Of a DNA stretch of 35,327 bases, positions 8,171 to 15,793 are shown one piece after another (position 1 is the first letter of the stretch; each line of letters opens with the position of its first letter). The notes below the pieces were generated by a model that saw only the letters and a program-made list of their open reading frames with translations, made no database searches and was not told the DNA's origin. The DNA is taken from the NCBI GenBank assembly GCA_947629785.1, contig CANRFB010000023.1, positions 1 to 35,327 on the forward strand, given 5' to 3'. Made by a program: the position numbers and the translations under genes. This DNA is from an uncultured Clostridia bacterium. Its GTDB lineage: Bacteria > Bacillota > Clostridia > Oscillospirales > Ruminococcaceae.

Positions 8171-8202
8171 AAGAAAAAGACTGCGGCGGCAGTCTTTTTC
8201 TT
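8171..8202 (+). terminator. Terminator of the GH9-esterase transcript
   Basis: A 14-base-pair stem (AAGAAAAAGACTGC with GCAGTCTTTTTCTT) closes a GGCG loop; the T run is within the 3' arm. Confidence 0.9.
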
Positions 8203-8208
8203 ATACGC

Positions 8209-8247
8209 AAAAAATTGCTGTATTCCGCGGGGGATACAGCAATTTTT
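8209..8247 (-). terminator. Terminator of aspS
   Basis: A 14-base stem (AAAAATTGCTGTAT with ATACAGCAATTTTT) lies directly after the aspS stop on the minus strand, ending in a T run in that direction. Confidence 0.85.
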
Positions 8248-8250
8248 GTT

Positions 8251-10029
8251 TCATTCTTCTTTTGCATTTACCGAGATGCCCAGAATATCCAGACTGTCCT
8301 TGTCAACAGGCGACGGGCAGGCGGACATCAGTTCGGAAGCGTTCTGGACTTTCGGGAACGCCGTTACATCGCGGAGACTGTCCGCGCCGCACATTATCAT
8401 TGCCAGACGGTCAAGCCCGATACCCATTCCGCCGTGAGGAGCGGCGCCGTATTTATAAGCGTCCACGAGGAATCCGAATTTTGCCTCTATTTCCTCGTCG
8501 GTCAAGCCGAGAGCCTTGAACATTCTCTGCTGAAGCTCGTAGTCGGTAATTCTTATAGAACCGCTGGAAAGTTCCGTGCCATTAAGAACGAGGTCGTAAG
8601 CCTTTGCGAAAACTTTCTCGGGCGCGGTGTCCAGATATTGCAGACATTCGTCCATAGGCATGGTGAACGGGTGGTGCATGGCGAGCCATTCGCCGCTCTC
8701 CTCGTCATATTCAAAGAACGGGAACTCGGTTATCCACAGGAAATTGAATTTTCCCTCGGAGATAATGTCAAGCTGTTTGCCTACTTTCAGACGAAGCGCG
8801 CCCAGTGTGGGAAGCGTTACGCTGTTCTTGTCCGCAACGATAAGCACAACATCGCCCTTTTCCGCGCCAAGTGTTTTCAGAATGTTTTCAAGCTCGCCCT
8901 CCGCCATGAATTTCGCAAAAGAGCAGCTCGGAGCGTCCTCTACCCAGCGGACGTAAGCAAGACCTTTCGCACCTATGCCCTTGACATATTCGGTAAGCTT
9001 GTCTATTTCCTTTCTTGTGAGAACGGCAGCGGCGTTCTTTGCAACTATTGCACGAACTGAACCGCCCGCTTCAATTGCGGAAGTGAATACCCCGAAACCG
9101 CAGTTTTTCACAAGTTCCGAAATATCCTGTATTTCCATTCCGAAACGCGTGTCCGGCTTGTCCGAACCGTAACGGTTCATAGCGTCAGTATAGGTAAGCC
9201 TTGGCAGCGGCGTGGGAATGTCAATATCCAGAACATCTTTGAAGATACGTTTTACAAAGCCCTCGCCCATTTGCAGAATATCTTCCACGTCCACAAAGGA
9301 CATTTCAAGGTCTATCTGCGTAAATTCGGGCTGTCTGTCCGCCCGCAGGTCCTCGTCGCGGAAACATCTTGCAAGCTGAACATATCTGTCAAATCCCGCT
9401 ATCATCAGCAGCTGCTTGTAGATCTGGGGCGACTGGGGCAGAGCGTAGAATTTTCCCGGGTGTACCCGCGAGGGAACAAGATAGTCCCGCGCGCCCTCGG
9501 GGGTGGATTTTATCATCATAGGCGTTTCTATCTCGATAAATCCGTTCTCATAGAAATAGTCGCGGGCGGATTTAGCGATCTTGCTTCTTGTGATAATGTT
9601 ATCCTGCAAAGTTTTTCTTCTCAAATCAAGATAACGGTATTTAAGGCGAAGTTCCTCGTTGGTGTTGGTGTTGTCAACAATTTCAAAAGGCGGGGTCTGG
9701 GCTTTTGCGAGAATACGCAGATCGTCAACGAAAATTTCCACGCGCCCCGTGGCGATCTTCTCGTTAATGCTTTCACGTTCGCGGACAACGCCTTTTGCCA
9801 TGACAACATATTCCGAGTGGCAGGAAGATGCCTTTTCAAAAACCGCCTTGTCGCTTGTTTCGTCAAAAGTCAGCTGAACAACGCCTGTTCTGTCGCGGAG
9901 GACAATGAAGATTATTCCGCCTTTATCGCGGACGGTGTCAACGAATCCGCCTACGGTAACGGTCTGCCCGGCTTCGAGGACTTCGCCGCAGTAGTGTGTT
10001 CTTTTCAGACCTTTCATAGTGTCTGCCAT
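8251..10029 (-). CDS. aspS: Aspartyl-tRNA synthetase
   Basis: This class II synthetase charges tRNA-Asp with aspartate. The 592 residues match the bacterial type: an N-terminal OB-fold anticodon-binding domain (about 10-110), catalytic motif 2 in FRDEDLRADRQPEFTQID, the bacterial GAD insertion domain (about 290-420), and motif 3 in GGMGIGLDRLAMIM near the end. GAAAGGAAG stands nine bases before the ATG. It lies downstream of hisS in the same direction, a pairing common in Firmicutes, but here 334 bases of repeats separate them. I see no promoter directly upstream, so expression may depend on transcription from the hisS T-box unit. Confidence 0.97.
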   Translation of the reverse strand: MADTMKGLKRTHYCGEVLEAGQTVTVGGFVDTVRDKGGIIFIVLRDRTGVVQLTFDETSDKAVFEKASSCHSEYVVMAKGVVRERESINEKIATGRVEIFVDDLRILAKAQTPPFEIVDNTNTNEELRLKYRYLDLRRKTLQDNIITRSKIAKSARDYFYENGFIEIETPMMIKSTPEGARDYLVPSRVHPGKFYALPQSPQIYKQLLMIAGFDRYVQLARCFRDEDLRADRQPEFTQIDLEMSFVDVEDILQMGEGFVKRIFKDVLDIDIPTPLPRLTYTDAMNRYGSDKPDTRFGMEIQDISELVKNCGFGVFTSAIEAGGSVRAIVAKNAAAVLTRKEIDKLTEYVKGIGAKGLAYVRWVEDAPSCSFAKFMAEGELENILKTLGAEKGDVVLIVADKNSVTLPTLGALRLKVGKQLDIISEGKFNFLWITEFPFFEYDEESGEWLAMHHPFTMPMDECLQYLDTAPEKVFAKAYDLVLNGTELSSGSIRITDYELQQRMFKALGLTDEEIEAKFGFLVDAYKYGAAPHGGMGIGLDRLAMIMCGADSLRDVTAFPKVQNASELMSACPSPVDKDSLDILGISVNAKEE

Positions 10030-10067
10030 AATAAAAACTTCCTTTCATTTTATTTATAGTTTAAAGT

Positions 10068-10110
10068 TGAGAGCCTTTAGCAGAGTTGAGAGTGGAGAGT
10101 TGAGATATTG
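10068..10110. repeat. GAGTTGAGA-type repeat arm, left side of locus 2
   Basis: A series of GAGTTGAGAG-like units upstream of aspS, followed by a GATATTGACATAAACCGT block that recurs at 35165-35182 with small changes. The arms run in the opposite sense to those at 10312-10376, so the whole 10068-10376 stretch could fold as one long imperfect hairpin. Confidence 0.65.
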
Positions 10111-10162
10111 ACATAAACCGTTAGCGTTCCGTTCTCAATTTAATATACAGCAAGGTTGGAAC

Positions 10163-10247
10163 GCAGATTGCATATTGCTTAATCTCACGGCAGGCATTGA
10201 GTTAGGAATCACTAAACTTTGCCTGACTGGGTGCAGGCTCAGCCTGC
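10163..10247 (+). repeat. Dispersed palindrome-ended repeat, copy R2a
   Basis: It begins with GCAGATTGC, contains TCACGGCAGGCATT and ends with the palindrome GCAGGCTCAGCCTGC at 10233-10247. It is directly followed by a second copy. Confidence 0.78.
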
Positions 10248-10311
10248 CTCACGGCAGGCATTAATTTGAAAATCACAAAAATTAGCCTGAAAGCGTGCAG
10301 GCTCAGCCTGC
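10248..10311 (+). repeat. Dispersed palindrome-ended repeat, copy R2b (tandem)
   Basis: This starts at CTCACGGCAGGCATTAATTT and ends with the palindrome at 10297-10311. It is nearly the same as the copy at 25480-25558 through the middle part. Confidence 0.78.
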
Positions 10312-10376
10312 TCTTAACTCTCAACTCTTAAATCTCAACTCTGTAGCAGGGCTTCCCCGCCTCTCAACTTTGTTCA
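10312..10376. repeat. AACTCTCAACTCT-type repeat arm, right side of locus 2
   Basis: Repeated AACTCT units, inverted relative to those at 10068-10110. The edge runs into hisS: the last Gln-Ser codons and stop of hisS read CAAAGTTGAGAG on the minus strand, itself a repeat-like unit. Confidence 0.65.
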
Positions 10377-11686
10377 AGCTCAGCCTTGAGCTTTACGGCA
10401 GTGATGTTGTAGTAAAAATTTTCTGCAAATCTTTCGTCAAGGGAAATGTCGATCTGCTCCCCTGTTTCCATGTTTTTGAGTTTTGCCTTTCCCGAATCAA
10501 GTTCGTTGTCGCCGAGAACCATTGTGAACACCGCGCCGATCTTGTTGGCATATTTCATCTGCGGTTTGAGTCCGCGGTTCATGGTGTCGGTCTCCACAAA
10601 GAATCCTTCGGCGCGGAGAGCATTTGTAAGAACTGCCGCTTTCCGCTGTGCCGCTTCGCCCATGGTAGCAATATAAAGTTCGCACTTCTTTGCGGGGATA
10701 AATTCCACCCCCGCATTTTCCATGGTCATTATAATTCTTTCCAGTCCCATGGCGAATCCAAGCGCGGGCAGGGAATTTCCTCCAAGCTGTTCGATAAGTC
10801 CGTCATAACGTCCGCCGCCGCAGACAGTTCCCTGCGCGCCGATGTCGTTGGTTATGAATTCAAATACAGTCTTTGTGTAATAATCCAGCCCGCGGACGAT
10901 CTTCGGGTTTACGCTGAATTTTATACCCATATCGGTAAGCAGGGTTTTCAGCTTTTCAAAGTGTGCGGAACATTCATCGCAGAGGAAATCAAGTATAACG
11001 GGCGCGTCCTTTGCTATTCCCTGACAAATGGGGCTTTTGCAGTCAAGAATACGCATGGGATTACGTTCCAGACGGTCAAGACAGGTGGGGCAAAGCTCGT
11101 CCCTGCGCTTTCCGAAATACTCTTTCAGCGCCTTGTGATATTCCGCGCGGCAGGCGGGACAGCCTATGGAGTTTATGAAAAGCTCCACCTTTTCCAGTCC
11201 CAGACTGTCCAGAAGCGAACGCGCCAGAGCGATAACTTCCGCATCGGCGGAAGCGTCCTGACTGCCGTACATTTCCGCGCCGAACTGGTGGAATTCACGC
11301 AGTCTGCCCGCCTGCGGCTTTTCGTGACGGAAACAGGAGATCATATAGTAAACTTTCTGCGGAAGCGCTTCGTTCAGAAGTCCGTTTTCAATAGCCGCTC
11401 TTGCCGCACCCGCCGTTCCCTCGGGGCGGAGAGTGAATTCTTCAGGGTCTTTGCCGTTGTCGCGGCTTTTTGCGGTAACGCTGTACATTTCTTTCTGAAC
11501 AACGTCCGTGGCGTCGCCCACGCTTCTTTTAAAGAGCATGGTATTTTCAAAAGTCGGGAAACGTATCTCTCTGAACCCGAAACACTCGGCAGTCTCGGCG
11601 GCACAGCGTTCTACAGTCTGCCACTTGTTTACTTCCGCGGGAAGAACGTCCTTTGTGCCGTATGGTCTGTTTGTAATAACCGACAT
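10364..11686 (-). CDS. hisS: Histidyl-tRNA synthetase
   Basis: This class II synthetase charges tRNA-His. The 440 residues show the N-terminal PYGTKDVLP, motif 2 around SCFRHEKPQAGRLREFHQFG, the HisRS signature RGLDYYTKTVFEF, a Cys pair region CPTCLDRLERNPMRILDCK, and a C-terminal anticodon-binding domain (last 100 residues). The ATG at 11686 is chosen because TAAGGAGA stands seven bases upstream; the frame continues upstream only through the T-box leader. Expression is probably controlled by that leader, which ends 20 bases before the start. aspS lies downstream in the same direction. Confidence 0.96.
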   Translation of the reverse strand: MSVITNRPYGTKDVLPAEVNKWQTVERCAAETAECFGFREIRFPTFENTMLFKRSVGDATDVVQKEMYSVTAKSRDNGKDPEEFTLRPEGTAGAARAAIENGLLNEALPQKVYYMISCFRHEKPQAGRLREFHQFGAEMYGSQDASADAEVIALARSLLDSLGLEKVELFINSIGCPACRAEYHKALKEYFGKRRDELCPTCLDRLERNPMRILDCKSPICQGIAKDAPVILDFLCDECSAHFEKLKTLLTDMGIKFSVNPKIVRGLDYYTKTVFEFITNDIGAQGTVCGGGRYDGLIEQLGGNSLPALGFAMGLERIIMTMENAGVEFIPAKKCELYIATMGEAAQRKAAVLTNALRAEGFFVETDTMNRGLKPQMKYANKIGAVFTMVLGDNELDSGKAKLKNMETGEQIDISLDERFAENFYYNITAVKLKAELEQS

Positions 11687-11706
11687 AATAATTCTCCTTA
11701 AATAAT

Positions 11707-11962
11707 AATAGCCGCCCCGTAAAGGGACGGCAGAAAAACCGTGGTACCACCCAATTTCATCCGCAAAACAAAGTAATGCGGACCTCATTGTTCCTTAACG
11801 CGGGAAAACGTCCATGCTTTTCGCGCAGAACTGCACGATTTACACATGGAAGCTCACGGGTGTGTTTCGCAAAATAACCGAACAGGCGGTTTCAGCACAA
11901 TGCCGCCCTCTCTTTGGAACGGAATATCCGCTACTCTCCCGATCACAGCTTTTACAGGCTAT
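11707..11962 (-). ncRNA. T-box leader of hisS (His-responsive)
   Basis: On the minus strand the conserved T-box sequence GGGTGGTACCACGG lies at about 11752-11738. It is followed by a GC-rich terminator stem (11731-11711, GCCGTCCC with GGGGCGGC) and a weak T-rich tail. Upstream is a structured stem I region with AGAGAGGG and GCTGAAA-type elements. A CAC triplet followed by A (11864-11862) in GCGAAACACACCC fits a His specifier codon. In this family, uncharged tRNA pairs with the specifier and the bulge to prevent termination. The specifier position is my reading and was not folded. Confidence 0.9.
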
Positions 11963-11968
11963 GGAATA

Positions 11969-11997
11969 ATGATACATTAAATTTCCCCGTTTGTCAA
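11969..11997 (-). promoter_or_regulatory. Sigma-A promoter of the T-box-hisS transcript
   Basis: A perfect TTGACA (11997-11992) and TATCAT (11974-11969) are 17 bases apart on the minus strand, just before the T-box stem I region. The predicted transcript start is near 11962. Confidence 0.82.
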
Positions 11998-12061
11998 GGC
12001 AGGGATAAGGCTTTTTATAATGTTTTTGTATGAAGAAATTGTAAATTTTTAAATAAATCTG

Positions 12062-12090
12062 TTGATATTGAGCGGTACCTGATGTATAAT
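12062..12090 (+). promoter_or_regulatory. Sigma-A promoter of the XRE regulator gene
   Basis: TTGATA (12062-12067) and a perfect TATAAT (12085-12090) are 17 bases apart, about 50 bases before the start codon. Confidence 0.7.
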
Positions 12091-12139
12091 TATGGACATA
12101 AAGTACAATTTCTTACAATTTTTTCGAGAGGTGATAATT

Positions 12140-12679
12140 ATGCAGAAATTAGCATTCAAGAAAGCGCTTACCGCCGCCGAGAGAAAGACCTATATCGCCG
12201 AACTGAAAAAAGAACTGCCGTTCCTGAGATTGAAGGCAGGCATTTCACAGGACGATATTGCAAGCGTCATCGGCGTGTCACGTCAGACATACGGCGCGAT
12301 AGAACGCGGAGACCGTCCCATGGGCTGGAATACCTACCTTTCTCTGATATTCTTCTTTGACAATAAGGAGGAAACACATGACCTTGTCCGCGGAACAAAC
12401 GCGTTTCCCCATAAGTTTATAGAGGGAATAAACGTAGAGGACCTTTCCGCCGAAAAGATGATGCTGAGCCTTACGGAAAGCTGTCCCGATGTTTTCTCAA
12501 AACTTGACGCAACGGCTATCGAAACCATACGCACGCTTATTATGATAGAGTATGCCCGCTGTACGAAGCAGTCGGGAGACAGTGTTGTGGCGGCATTTGA
12601 CGGAATGAATTTCCTGAAAAAAGCCCCGCAGAATGAAAAGCCCGCGCGGAAACCCAGAGCCAAGAAAAAAAGCAAATAA
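12140..12679 (+). CDS. XRE-family helix-turn-helix regulator
   Basis: This 179-residue protein is probably a DNA-binding regulator. The helix-turn-helix lies at about residues 28-65, with LRLKAGISQDDIASVIGVSR and QTYGAIERGDRPM showing the XRE pattern. The remaining part is helical, with no recognised sensor domain, and the tail is strongly basic (KPARKPRAKKKSK), which could add DNA contact. The ATG at 12140 is chosen because GAGAGGTG lies six bases before it, whereas the longer frame from 12092 has no ribosome site. It is a single-gene transcript with its own promoter and terminator. The target is unknown. Confidence 0.85.
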   Translation: MQKLAFKKALTAAERKTYIAELKKELPFLRLKAGISQDDIASVIGVSRQTYGAIERGDRPMGWNTYLSLIFFFDNKEETHDLVRGTNAFPHKFIEGINVEDLSAEKMMLSLTESCPDVFSKLDATAIETIRTLIMIEYARCTKQSGDSVVAAFDGMNFLKKAPQNEKPARKPRAKKKSK

Positions 12680-12690
12680 AACACGTTTTA

Positions 12691-12720
12691 TCCCCGAATA
12701 ATTTTATTCGGGGATTTTTT
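12691..12720 (+). terminator. Terminator of the XRE regulator gene
   Basis: TCCCCGAATAA pairs with TTATTCGGGGA around a short TTT loop, followed by six T. Confidence 0.92.
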
Positions 12721-12791
12721 GTACATTTCAGAACAGAAATTCATAAAAGACAACCGTTCCGCATAAAAATTAAAAGACGGAGGGCTGTCTT

Positions 12792-13268
12792 ATGAAAAAT
12801 AAAATCAATTTTACAGAACTGCTTATTTATATAATTTCCGCGGAACTTGCGGGCGCGCTTTCCGCGCTTTTAACGGGCGGGTACGGGGATTTTTTTGTAA
12901 AATACCGCGAGCCGCCGCTTCTGCCGCCCGCTTGGTTATTTCCCGTGGTGTGGACAATTTTATATGCGGTAATGGGAATTTCCGCGTATATGATAAAAAA
13001 TTCCCGCGCTTACGAGGACGATATTAAATCCGCACTGAAAAATTATCGGGCGCAATTATTTGTAAATTTTTCATGGAGCATAGTATTTTTCAGGTTTGAA
13101 AAATTATTTCTCTCGGCGGGGATAATAATTTTCCTGCTTGTGCTTATTTTAAAAATGATAGTCGATTTCCGTAAAATAAAACCGCTCGCGGGAAATTTAA
13201 ATATTCCCTATTTTGTATGGGTATTATTTGCGGCATATCTGAATATTGCGATTTTTATAAAGAATTAA
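12792..13268 (+). CDS. tspO: TspO/MBR family protein
   Basis: This tryptophan-rich integral membrane protein of 158 residues has five predicted membrane segments. TspO proteins bind tetrapyrroles such as protoporphyrin IX and influence stress responses; the physiological role in anaerobes is unclear. Family features are PPLLPPAWLFPVVWTILYAV in the second segment, FVNFSWSIVFF in the middle, and PYFVWVLFAAYLNIAIF at the C-terminus. The ribosome site GGAGGG lies about nine bases before the ATG. The codons are AT-biased, as is usual for membrane genes. It is a single gene with a terminator close behind. Confidence 0.92.
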   Translation: MKNKINFTELLIYIISAELAGALSALLTGGYGDFFVKYREPPLLPPAWLFPVVWTILYAVMGISAYMIKNSRAYEDDIKSALKNYRAQLFVNFSWSIVFFRFEKLFLSAGIIIFLLVLILKMIVDFRKIKPLAGNLNIPYFVWVLFAAYLNIAIFIKN

Positions 13269-13271
13269 AAT

Positions 13272-13306
13272 AAAAAGCGTTTCTTTTTAAAAGGGAACGC
13301 TTTTTT
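13272..13306 (+). terminator. Terminator of tspO
   Basis: AAAAAGCGTTTC pairs with GGGAACGCTTTTT (one G-T pair), followed by a T run, directly after the stop codon. Confidence 0.88.
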
Positions 13307-13310
13307 CGAT

Positions 13311-13525
13311 TTAAAAGAAAAGTGGCTCTGTCAGGGGTTGAGACAGAGCCGAAGATTATGATATAGGATTATTGGGGGTTTTTCCGCAAGCCGTAGGGGT
13401 AGACGGCTTGCGGATAAGGGTCTTTTATATGGTTGTTCACCGTGCGGACTCAGGGGTAATAAGCCCGCATATAAAAGCACACTTTTGGGGGGAAAAGTAC
13501 TCTTATCGAGTACATTTTTATAATA
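13311..13525 (-). ncRNA. Candidate structured small RNA with ACCCCT loops
   Basis: A 200-base gap without a gene holds a row of hairpins. Hairpin 1 (13324-13350) has a perfect 9-pair stem. Hairpin 2 (13384-13413) has a perfect 11-pair stem. Hairpin 3 (13422-13477) has a 10-pair outer stem. Hairpin 4 (13481-13498) is ACTTTT-6G-AAAAGT. A fifth stem (13497-13513) overlaps the fourth. The loops of 1-3 all read AGGGGT on the plus strand, hence ACCCCT on the minus strand. The minus orientation is preferred because hairpin 1 is followed there by ACTTTTCTTTT, like a terminator, and C-rich loops are typical of RNAs that bind ribosome sites. No convincing promoter was found in either direction, and no known family was recognised. 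Confidence 0.42.
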
Positions 13526-13575
13526 CCCCTCTTTTGTGTAAATCATGTGAAAAAAAGCTGAAATAAAAGCGAAAT

Positions 13576-13609
13576 CATAAAAATCGGGACGGTTTCAAAC
13601 CGCCCCGAT
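13576..13609 (-). terminator. Terminator of the M23 peptidase gene
   Basis: ATCGGG-A-CGGTTT pairs with AAACCG-C-CCCGAT (one mismatch). On the minus strand it follows the stop codon by six bases and ends in a short T run. Confidence 0.83.
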
Positions 13610-13614
13610 AAATT

Positions 13615-15444
13615 TTAATATTCAGAAACGTAATCAAGAGGATTGGGATAAGTACCGTTTGAACGTACTTCAAAATGCAGATGGTTTCCTGATGAATCGC
13701 CTGTGCTTCCAACGTAACCGATAAGCTGTCCCTTTACAACATAGTCGCCGTATTCAATGGCAATAGAACTCTGGTGACCGTACAGCGTAACGTTTCCGTC
13801 GTCATGCTGGATCTTTACGCAGTTGCCGTAACCGCCGTTCCAACCACCTGCGGCTTCGATAACGGTACCGCTTTCGGCAGCGTAAATAGGTGTTCCGTAA
13901 GGTGCGGCAATATCAATTCCCTTGTGTCCGCGTCCGTCGCCTTGGTAAGCCGAAATGTAACCGCCGTCAACAGGCCAGAAATATTCGCCCGAACCGCCGC
14001 TGCCTTCGCTTACAGGAGTTCTTGTTTCTCTCGTTCCGACTCTGATGTATTCTGTAACAGGCTCGGATATGATCTCCTCACTGAGAACTTCTCTGGAAAC
14101 CACATTGCCGTTTTTGTAGGTAACATTTGCGGTAACGGTCTTTTCGCCCTCCGAACCCTCAATGTCAACTGCGGAATCGCCTTTGTACATATCGGGGTCT
14201 TCGGTCTCGATTATATCGTAATCAATGGTTTCTTCGTAAGTAACTTCCTTGGTAGTCATAACTCCCAGATAGGGAACTTCTTCGCTTAACTGAATCGTTG
14301 CTCCCACGGGGCAGAAAGACGTTATATCTTCGATCTGCTTGCCCTCAAATGTTATAAAGCAGTCTTGGAGTTCCTCAACGCTCATATCATTGTCGGAAGC
14401 GATATTCCAAGGATTGTCGCCCTGCTGTACTTCGTAATATACAGGCTCGGCAACAAGAGAATCAAATTTGTCAATGATCTCTTCCTGATCCACTACCTGA
14501 TTGGGCATAACGTAATTCTCGTAAGTGTATTCGATATTCTTGTCAAAGGAAACGTCCACAACATCGTCTGTCATGTATTCTTCCCTGACTTCGTTAAGAT
14601 ACTCGTCTATTTCGTCATTTGCTTCAACAGCTCCGATAAATTCGCCGTCAACCGTTACCATGAACGCTCTTACGCGGTCGTCGCTTTCATCGGAAGTACC
14701 CGGATAAACATTCAGTGTGTCCTCTTTTTCCTCCTGAACAGGTTCTTCCTGAACGGGAGCCTGCGTTTCTATCTGTTCCTGAATAGCCGCAGCAAGAGTC
14801 TGCTCGTCAATTACTTCATCTGCGGAAGCAAGAGGTTTTACGGAAAGTGCCGCAGTCATGTACATTTCACTGCCTGTGTCAAAATAGTCGGTGCGGTAGG
14901 CGATAACTTTCTGCGCCTCGTCAATTACGGTATCTTCGGAAACAACGCCCAGTTCCTGACCGTTATAAACTACCGTTACGCCGTAATCGGCGGAAGCTTT
15001 ATCCGAAACCACCATTATCAGGAATGCTATTCCCATAACGGGAACAACATGGTTTACTATTGTAATTGCTATCTTTCCGCTGTTTTTCATAGCGGAAGCT
15101 ATATCCGACATTTGCAGGGTAAGCGCTCTTCCGAAGCCTACTTCCGCCATTCTGTCGGCAAATCTTCTGTTGAATTCGGAAAGATTGTCGGCGAACTTCA
15201 TGGCGCCCATGCCGATTTTCTTGAATCCGTGCAGGAGATCTCTCTTTATTTCCGCAAACAGGGGACGTACATCGCTTTTAAGTTTATGTGCAAGTTTTAC
15301 AGCCGCATTCCTTGAACTTTTTACTGCGTACACCGCAAGGTATGTAACCAGAGAACCGACGGCTACCATTGATTTCTCAAATCCGTTCTGCAAAACGTTA
15401 TTCTTTTTCTCGTTCTCTTTCACGTTTCCGCGAGAGCCGTTCAT
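13615..15444 (-). CDS. Membrane-anchored M23 peptidase with LysM and G5 domains
   Basis: This 609-residue protein is probably a cell-wall endopeptidase or wall-remodelling enzyme. A long basic cytoplasmic N-terminus (about 1-120) precedes a membrane segment (about 125-150). Outside are acidic linker and repeat regions, a LysM peptidoglycan-binding domain with YYEVQQGDNPWNIAS (about 350-395), a G5 domain (about 405-485) ending in VTEYIRVGTRE, and a C-terminal M23 domain (about 500-600). The zinc ligands are intact: GHKGID, LYGH and HLHFE. The ATG at 15444 has AAAGGAG nine bases upstream; an in-frame ATT/TTG extension to 15480 is less likely. A promoter and WalR-like box lie upstream, which suits a wall hydrolase. 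Confidence 0.93.
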   Translation of the reverse strand: MNGSRGNVKENEKKNNVLQNGFEKSMVAVGSLVTYLAVYAVKSSRNAAVKLAHKLKSDVRPLFAEIKRDLLHGFKKIGMGAMKFADNLSEFNRRFADRMAEVGFGRALTLQMSDIASAMKNSGKIAITIVNHVVPVMGIAFLIMVVSDKASADYGVTVVYNGQELGVVSEDTVIDEAQKVIAYRTDYFDTGSEMYMTAALSVKPLASADEVIDEQTLAAAIQEQIETQAPVQEEPVQEEKEDTLNVYPGTSDESDDRVRAFMVTVDGEFIGAVEANDEIDEYLNEVREEYMTDDVVDVSFDKNIEYTYENYVMPNQVVDQEEIIDKFDSLVAEPVYYEVQQGDNPWNIASDNDMSVEELQDCFITFEGKQIEDITSFCPVGATIQLSEEVPYLGVMTTKEVTYEETIDYDIIETEDPDMYKGDSAVDIEGSEGEKTVTANVTYKNGNVVSREVLSEEIISEPVTEYIRVGTRETRTPVSEGSGGSGEYFWPVDGGYISAYQGDGRGHKGIDIAAPYGTPIYAAESGTVIEAAGGWNGGYGNCVKIQHDDGNVTLYGHQSSIAIEYGDYVVKGQLIGYVGSTGDSSGNHLHFEVRSNGTYPNPLDYVSEY

Positions 15445-15512
15445 TATCAGGAACTCCTTTCTGCTTTGATAAAAAATCAAAAGGTCGGACAGACCAAGTA
15501 TTCTTTCAAAAG

Positions 15513-15529
15513 GTTACAAAACAGTAACA
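15513..15529 (-). promoter_or_regulatory. WalR-box-like direct repeat before the M23 peptidase gene
   Basis: On the minus strand the sequence reads TGTTAC-N5-TGTAAC, which fits the published WalR (YycF) consensus of two TGTWAH hexamers five bases apart. It lies just downstream of the predicted transcript start, where a repressor site would sit. It also reads as an inverted GTTAC-N6-GTAAC. Confidence 0.45.
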
Positions 15530-15537
15530 TTATTAAT

Positions 15538-15565
15538 ATTATACCTCTTTTTTTTCAAAAATCAA
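15538..15565 (-). promoter_or_regulatory. Sigma-A promoter of the M23 peptidase gene
   Basis: TTGATT (15565-15560) and a perfect TATAAT (15543-15538) are 16 bases apart on the minus strand, about 95 bases before the start codon. Confidence 0.6.
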
Positions 15566-15566
15566 C

Positions 15567-15793
15567 ACTTTCCCGATTTATGTCACACTTTATTAACTTT
15601 TTTTAGCGACCTGCACAATATTTTCATTATTTCAAAGTGCATTTTTCATATAATTTTTTGCATTTTTCTGCCGAAATGTGTTTCCAGAATTTATACAATT
15701 TGAAATTTGTAAGAAAATAACAGTTACAATTTGTAACCTTTTTGAGGGGTCAAAACCCGTAAACCCTTTTGACAAACCAAACGACAAAAAACA
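15567..15793. other. AT-rich gap with GTTACA and GTCAAAA inverted repeats
   Basis: No gene was seen. GTTACAATTTGTAAC at 15723-15737 is a palindrome resembling the 15513 box, and GTCAAAA at about 15749 pairs with TTTTGAC at about 15766. Their role is unknown. Confidence 0.4.

Noticed and set aside
8215-9060. Long forward open frame opposite aspS
   Set aside because: It is the mirror of aspS codon bias, with no ribosome site or family match.
10295-11701. 468-codon forward open frame opposite hisS
   Set aside because: It spans hisS exactly and has low-complexity Phe/Lys-rich translation typical of antisense frames.
11686-11788. Longer hisS start inside the T-box leader
   Set aside because: The extra 34 codons are T-box RNA sequence, and a proper ribosome site precedes the ATG at 11686.
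13376-13420. Cyclic-di-GMP riboswitch, considered because of the GGDEF and HD-GYP genes
   Set aside because: The hairpins lack the conserved GEMM core, and the region is far from those genes.
13331-13566. Small open frames in the tspO-M23 gap on both strands
   Set aside because: They run through perfect hairpins and lack ribosome sites; an RNA or structural role explains the region better.
14365-15315. 316-codon forward frame opposite the M23 peptidase gene
   Set aside because: The peptidase frame has intact domains and catalytic residues; the opposite frame shows nothing recognisable.
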